Source: Saccharum officinarum
Lineage: Eukaryota > Streptophyta > Magnoliopsida > Poales > Poaceae
Length of the DNA stretch: 64,000 nt
Reading direction: 5' to 3'
Assembly (NCBI GenBank): GCA_020631735.1
Contig: CM036201.1
Coordinates: 76,966,087-77,030,086 of the forward strand
This document shows, piece by piece, positions 58,537 to 64,000 of this stretch. Within the stretch, counting starts at the first letter, position 1; each line of letters begins with the position of its first letter. The notes under the pieces were generated by a model. That model did not search any database. It was given only the letters and a program-made list of their open reading frames with translations, and was not told where the DNA came from. A program made the position numbers and the translations under genes.

Positions 58537-61500
58537 TGTTGACCCCTCATTTTAAGAGTCCAAAGTGCATCTGTACTTGTTCCAGGATCACGCACAAGTA
58601 CGCACCTAATTACAGAAATGGCACATAGAGATATGATAAAAGTTCCAAGATTTATTAATATTTAAAGATAAGGTCTTACAACAGTGGCCCAAAGGGCATA
58701 GCCATAGGTTATATATGTCTAGTGGAGTTCTACGGCCATGAAGCAGCATTTATTTATAGCGGGGTGCTAGCTACTAAGTGGTATTTTACAACGTGTGCCA
58801 TCCTAAACCACAGGCATGTTTGAGCACGGTTGAATCCCTAGGTCCTAAGACTTCCTCGAATGGTTCCTAATATTTGCGTGACTCCTACTCGTCATGGTTC
58901 ACCTATTCATCATAGTTGTTGTCTTCTTCCAAATCTGTGAGAACACGTATAACTCAGCAAGCCCTAACCATTCAGTTAGGTGAAGTGGATGGTGGAGGGT
59001 TGTTTGTGGGAGGTGGATGGTGAAGGTAGAGGTAGGGTGAAGTAGTTATAATTTAAGGTTGGGCCCTGGTAGAGTATTACCATTCCCACCAGTTCCCGGG
59101 TTAGTATTAAATATTGGTTATTAATTATATTAGCATAGTTTTATTACACATAAAAGTAAATCTAATCATAGAGATCTCATCCCAGTGGTTCCTATTCCAA
59201 GGATGTGGCTATTTGAATAGATTCAATATGCTCTGCAGAGGTTGTAGAAATTTCCTCATATAATAGGCATAGTCCCATCCATGATCAGTGGACGGAATAG
59301 GCCAAACGAGACCCCATACCCGAAAGTATGTGACCTTAGATGTCCATACAATTCTACCATGGCTTCTCAGGAGTTGGAAACACACCAAGCTTTGGATGAT
59401 ACCAAATCATCCAAATCAACAACCCGGATGATACCACATCATCCGGTCAAAAATAAAAGGCTCGAACACAGCCAAAATAGGAATTTTATATGGAAGACCA
59501 TATAGCAAACCATGCTAACCAGACCACGAAAGATCACATAGCATCTTTGTTGTCTCCTGAGGACAGCTCCAGTGTGAGCAGCGAACCGAACATGCAAATT
59601 CTGCAGTACGTTAGACGATTCGAGGTCTATAGTTTGAGCATCGACTGCTAGGACCCACCACTCACCTCTTAAACAAATAAAATAATGTATCTTTTCTAGG
59701 GCATTGCTCTTCCGGGCGCAGACTTCTTCGGGCCATGTGCTGCCAATGTTATTTTAATCGGCTGGATTCAGTTTGTCTGCAAGGTTGGCTTTTAGTTCTG
59801 ACAGGTATGGTTCACAGGCTCTAGTGTCCATGGTTCAGCTTGGATGTCCCATGGTTCGATTCCACCCAAACACTGGAGGTGCTCTGACAATCCGCTGCCA
59901 TCACATGCTCCTAGTAAAAATTATACTTTTATCTAACGGGGTGTGAGATCAAGTCTACCTATATAGACATGTGGTTGTACGAAATATGAGACTAGGTGAG
60001 ATGAACTATGAACCGGTCCTTATGTGACCGAGGCAAGTATCTCTCAATAGGAACCCTCACTAGGCGATCCTGCCAAGGTAACTTATACCACATAAGTTAC
60101 CATTCACCCGCCCCATGTCGGATCAAGGTTTAGGTCTAACTAGTTACAGTTCATATCTACTATCTTTAGGTTCATCTATATTATGTAGCTCATTTATCAT
60201 ATCATTATTATTCCCATCATAGTCAAACTCATGAATCGTCATAATTCGTATATTCATAATGAGAGGTTATAAATATATAAGTGGAGTTTATTAATTAGGT
60301 AGTGGATAGGAGAGTGGAGGATTTAGGGTGGAGGTTAGCTAGATGAGGTGGTTGTGGAAGGGGGAACTAGGACTTGCCGTCGTTCTTGTCTCCATCTGGA
60401 TCTTCTATATATAGTCCGGGTCTTCACTATCATGGTACTCACCATCCTTTGTCGGTCGGTGCTAAGAATAAGACTACCACAAACCACAAAACAAACACAA
60501 ACACAAGCATAGAACAATATGGTGGTACTAGGTGGAATATATAGAGCTTGTTTCTAGAAGAATTATAGAAGTGGTTTTGCGAGAAACAGAGTTAGGGTAA
60601 GGGAGTTATGATTTTTAGAAGTTTAATTATAGTTTGAGGACTAAATGGAATTTATGGTAGTATTTTGGTGTATGGAAAGTAGGTGAAACTGTATAGTTAA
60701 ACTCCTAGGTGCATCTAGTTTATTTACAAATTTTTCTGGGAATTTTCCTAGGCTTGGAAATTAGATTTTTAATTATATGTGTACACTAACTGGGGTACCT
60801 AGCGTTTTCCTATGCTATGCGCTGTGTGTGTAGTGTGTGTGACATGTGGGGCTATGGGGTCAGCGGCGGGAGCTGATGACATGTGGGCCAGTCTGGCCCC
60901 CTTGACTAACACCGAGACGACAATGTTATAGCCTGGTCCAACCAAACAGTGAAAAAGAGAGAGGGAGAGGGTGACGGATGGGGATGACATGGGGATGTGA
61001 CAGCATCACCCACCGGTCCCACTTGATAGTGAGAGATAGAGGGGAAAGGGAGATGGTGATTTAATGGGATGGCTAGCGTGCCATCGGAAACAGGGGAAGA
61101 GAGCGCGAGCTCACCGGAGCTTGTTACGCCGGTGACCTCGGTCTCGGGGTGAGAAGCTGAGGGGTGCACAGTGCTCAAGAGGTCAAGCCGTAGCTCTGGG
61201 CAGGGTTGCCAGCGACAGTGGACTCCCGAGGTGACTGTGGTGACTCACTAGAGCTCCCACGGCGGTGCCATGCGGTGTAGACGGCCTTAGGGGCCCTATC
61301 CTAGCTAACTAACTATGTGTATGTGAGTACAAAGGTGAAGTGAGTATGCTAGCGGTGTCGTGGAGCCTATCCGAGACCCCATCGACGGTCAGCCCATGAC
61401 CACGGTGGCTCGGCAGAGTACGATGCTCTCTCGACAGCACAATATAGATGGGAAAAGGGGAAAAGAGATGGAGGAGAGGGTAGAGGAGAGAGCAAGGGAC

Positions 61501-62756
61501 GCACCTGCTTCACTAATTGGTCCGAGACGCAGCAGAGAAGAAGGAAGAAGAAGGCGTCTCCGATGGCGATGACGGCTCCTGATTTGGGGAAAACTACCCT
61601 AGCACACTATAGAGATGAGGAGAGGAGGAATGGAGGGGGAGATGGCATGTTCTAGCTCGTGGCGGAGCTAGTGGTGGTGATGGTGTGATTAGAGCGCCCT
61701 GGGCGGGCCTATGTATAGGCCGACCATGGCGATGCCGGCGGCGAGAAATATCTCCCGACCGGTGGGGATATTTCCACCGTGCATGCGTGCTTGAATTGCA
61801 AAGGCGGTTCGGCACAGTGTGGCCTTATCCATGCACGTGTCAGAAGGTCTCATTCCTATCCATGGCGACAACGTTCGATGAAGGTCAAGTCGGCGCGTGG
61901 CCATGGCGGGTAGAGGGGAATAGAGGAGAAGAGAGAAGATGCAGTGGGGCCAGGAAGGATCTAGAGGCACTCATCCTTATCCATTGGCGCTGAAGCGTTA
62001 CGGGCAACGGTGCGGACGAGGTGGCCTTCGCTGGCCCGAGGTAGAAAACGGCTCTGGCGCCAGGCCCCACGCGTCAGTGGAAGGAAGGAAGGAGAGGGAG
62101 TGGGTGTGGTCGTGCTAGGCTTGACCTCGTTCCGGTCTTACCCTCCCTCGAGTCCGATCTCGGGAGGGCATTTTTGGCAGGTCCTGTTTCCTTGTTGACT
62201 CGCTCTTTCCTGACCTTCTAAGTGAGTTCTAGCTTGAGCTGGCATAGTTTTTTCCCTTACTTTAGCATGTAGGGGACGGTGGAGGCGGCCCAACGTGGAG
62301 GGAGAGAAGAGAGGGAAGGGAGCGGGCGCGCTTGCGGGCCGCTGCTGGCCCAACGTGGGAGAGAAGGGAGAGGGGGAAGTGGGCTGCTGTGGGCCGAGGA
62401 GAGAAGAAAGAGCCCAGTGCCCATTTTCTATTTTTATTTCCCTTTTTTTAGAATTTCTATAATGGGTTTTGAAATGAATTTGAAATCGAATTTGGTTGTG
62501 ATCTTTTAGAAAAATGTGTACCATATGTTCAATCAAGGCAAACAATCGAACAATCGAAGCAACGTCACTCGCATGTAGTTTTTTACTAAGTTGGTTTATT
62601 TATGCTAAAATAATTCCTAGGTTGGTTAAAATAATTCCTATGTAAGTAAATAATTTCTTTTTTTTTGAGTTTGTGATTATTTGTTTTATGTAAAGTTTTA
62701 AAAAGTTCAAATCTTTAGTGATTTTTTGAATTAGAGTCAAAATTCATGGTGTTACA
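58537..62756 (-). mobile_element. Solo LTR E of a large gypsy-type element
   Basis: TGTTGACCCC to GGTGTTACA, 4220 bp, flanked by GCCAC at 58532-58536 and 62757-62761. The start sequence does not recur inside, and there is no PBS, gag or pol, so it is a solo LTR rather than a short full element. Orientation is - by analogy with the TGTAACACC starts of A and B. A - strand TATATATAG lies near 60405. A terminal-exon-like block follows 'gtgttctcacag' at 58934, giving an acidic frame to TAG 58905-58903, as in the B and C LTRs. Confidence 0.85.
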
Positions 62757-63189
62757 GCCACTGGATCCGTGGGCTTTGGGCACTTCCGGTGGGTGAGGAT
62801 TCCAGGATGGGCCGAGAGACGCCACCGAGGTGGGGGAGCCACAGTGGTGAGTGAGGAGAACGCTGGAATAGGAGATGGCGCACACCGGGGTGGGTGGAGT
62901 GAGCAGAGCGAGGCATCCGTTCCTCTGGTCGTACTCGTGAGAACACTTAGCACCAGTCAAGCACAGCTAATTTTAGCTAAAAAGAACGTGCGAGTTGTAA
63001 AATAATTCTATTATGAGGTTTTAGCTGACGGCTACGGGCTACCTTACCTGTGGGATCGTGTAAGCCCGGTGGCGGTGGCTCATTCCAGTCTTTCCATGGT
63101 ATAAATTCTTTCTAGCTGTACCGTAGCTGTAAGGATTGCGATACATGTAGACTCAACGCTGCAATAGCTTTCTGAGTACATTGCTTTGT
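62757..63189. other. Host sequence right of solo LTR E
   Basis: Carries the right GCCAC, then GC-rich sequence and the third copy of the short repeat. No gene recognised. Confidence 0.3.
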
Positions 63190-63776
63190 TTTTTTCCCGT
63201 AAAAATTAACCCCTAGAATTCGCAGTCGACCGCCGCGCAGCCGGCCGGCCACGTCGCCCCAAATTTTTTGGTTGGTCCAGCTCGGCGACGCGTCACCGTT
63301 CCTTCACGTCATTGGTCCATGTCAGCGAGACCGCCTCCGAATATAGCCAGCCGCTCCCCTCGCGTCGGCAAAACAAAAACAGACACCAGAAGCTTCTCTC
63401 GCTCCCTCCGTCCTCTCCGCCAGCCGTGAGCGCCGCCCCTCCTCCTCCTCCTCCTCCTCCTCCTCCTCCTCCTCTCTCCCCTTCCCTCCCTCCCGCGCCG
63501 GCGGCGGGCGGGTCACAGCGCCGCCAACGACGGCCTAGGGTTTCGCCCGCCATCGCGCTGCTCTCAGCGCCCTCGGCACACACCACTGCGGTGTCGCACT
63601 TTCCTCGCGTGCCAGGCCTCCAGGGGACCGCACGCGCCACCCCGGCCGAGGGCGTCGCGGGGGCGCCGCTGCTTCGACTGCCCGTGCTACAGGAACCCCC
63701 CCGCCCCCGCCTTCTCCTCCTCTTCTTCCCTCTTTCCTCCCTCTCCTTCTCCCTCTCCTCCTCTCCCCTGACGGCG
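63190..63776 (+). promoter_or_regulatory. Probable promoter and leader of a gene leaving the window
   Basis: CCAAT-like attggtcc at 63309, a weak TATA (gaatatagcc near 63340), then a long CT-rich leader with agggttt at 63537 and a (CTC)n tract. This is a typical grass promoter and 5' UTR pattern. There is no proof of transcription. Confidence 0.45.
63438..63474. repeat. (CTC)n microsatellite
   Basis: About 12 uninterrupted CCT/CTC units, likely inside the leader of the right-edge gene. Confidence 0.9.
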
Positions 63777-63994
63777 ATGGCGAAGGCGCAGCGGGCTCCG
63801 GTGCGGTGGCTTGGGCGTGCGCGTCCCCCAGCACAGCGGTGGCGCAGACCCAGCGCGGTGGGTGGTGGCCCCCGGCCATGGGTGCGAGCGCTCCCTCCTC
63901 GGCGACTCGATCGGGCCCCACCGGTGGCTGCCGGTGTGGCTGCCTCCCTAGCGCCGCCTCCTTCCTCTACTCCGTGTGTGGTCTTGTGCTACAG
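63777..63994 (+). CDS. Possible first coding exon of an unidentified gene (partial)
   Basis: ATG 63777 in a strong context (gcgatggcg) opens a frame of 72 codons plus two bases to a good splice donor CTACAG|GTAACC at 63994/63995; unspliced, the frame stops at TAA 63996-63998. The product starts M-A-K-A-Q-R-A-P-V-R-W and is rich in Arg, Pro and Ala, which may reflect GC-rich composition. No domain recognised. The whole segment could also be non-coding leader. Confidence 0.35.
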
Positions 63995-64000
63995 GTAACC

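Noticed and set aside
63312..63640. Pro-rich frame on + and Glu/Gly-rich frame on -
   Set aside because: Both come from the CT-rich leader and the CTC microsatellite. A later ATG at 63777 is a better start candidate.

Overview
The window is plant nuclear DNA, almost certainly from a grass. The grass call rests on very long-LTR chromodomain Ty3/gypsy elements primed by initiator tRNA-Met, a CTAG-ending Helitron with a host gene fragment, GC-rich first-exon-type sequence, and host genes of grass type. No species call is possible from sequence alone. Most of the 64 kb is nested transposable elements; host genes are few and mostly broken.

Left part (1-44,760). A convergent gene pair, an EF-hand gene (+, 1322-1744) and a fasciclin-like arabinogalactan gene (-, 44643-42217), has been pushed apart by a three-level nest of LTR retrotransposons. 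Element A (2106-42206, - strand, TSD TATGA) sits next to the fasciclin stop codon. Element B (4531-32670, - strand, TSD GGCAG) is inserted in the 3' LTR of A. Element C (6172-22236, + strand, TSD GCAAC) is inserted in the 3' LTR of B. Removing each insert and one TSD copy gives LTR pairs of 2958/2958 bp (A), 3499/3496 bp (B) and 4813/4809 bp (C). Sampled LTR divergence falls from A (about 3%) to B (about 2%) to C (about 1%), matching the nesting order. All three carry Gag-Pol ending in a chromodomain (Tekay/Del-like chromoviruses). The fasciclin gene is also cut by a 1.84 kb solo LTR (F). A 6.6 kb non-autonomous element (D, 44760-51336) separates its TATA box from its start codon.

Right part (51,337-64,000). 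Upstream flank of the fasciclin gene, short MITE-like foldbacks, a probable Helitron (52442-53919) with a decayed piece of an ILR1-like IAA-amino acid hydrolase gene, low-information repeat DNA, a block of degenerate tandem repeats (57.7-58.2 kb), a 4.2 kb solo gypsy LTR (E, 58537-62756, TSD GCCAC), and at the right edge what looks like the promoter and first exon of a gene that leaves the window.

The most unusual content is in the retrotransposons. (1) Between PBS and gag, element C has an intact 204-codon ORF whose first 22 residues match the histone H3 tail at 19 positions, keeping K4, K9 and S10 but replacing K14 and K18, followed by a coiled coil and a very acidic tail. (2) The LTRs of B and C, and perhaps E, hold a small spliced acidic-protein gene with phase-1 exons. 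(3) Element A has a different intact 231-codon ORF in the same PBS-to-gag position. (4) The broken reading frames of A and B, and both host genes, carry in-frame stops that are overwhelmingly TAG where CAG is the expected codon, a pattern expected from deamination of CHG-methylated cytosine.
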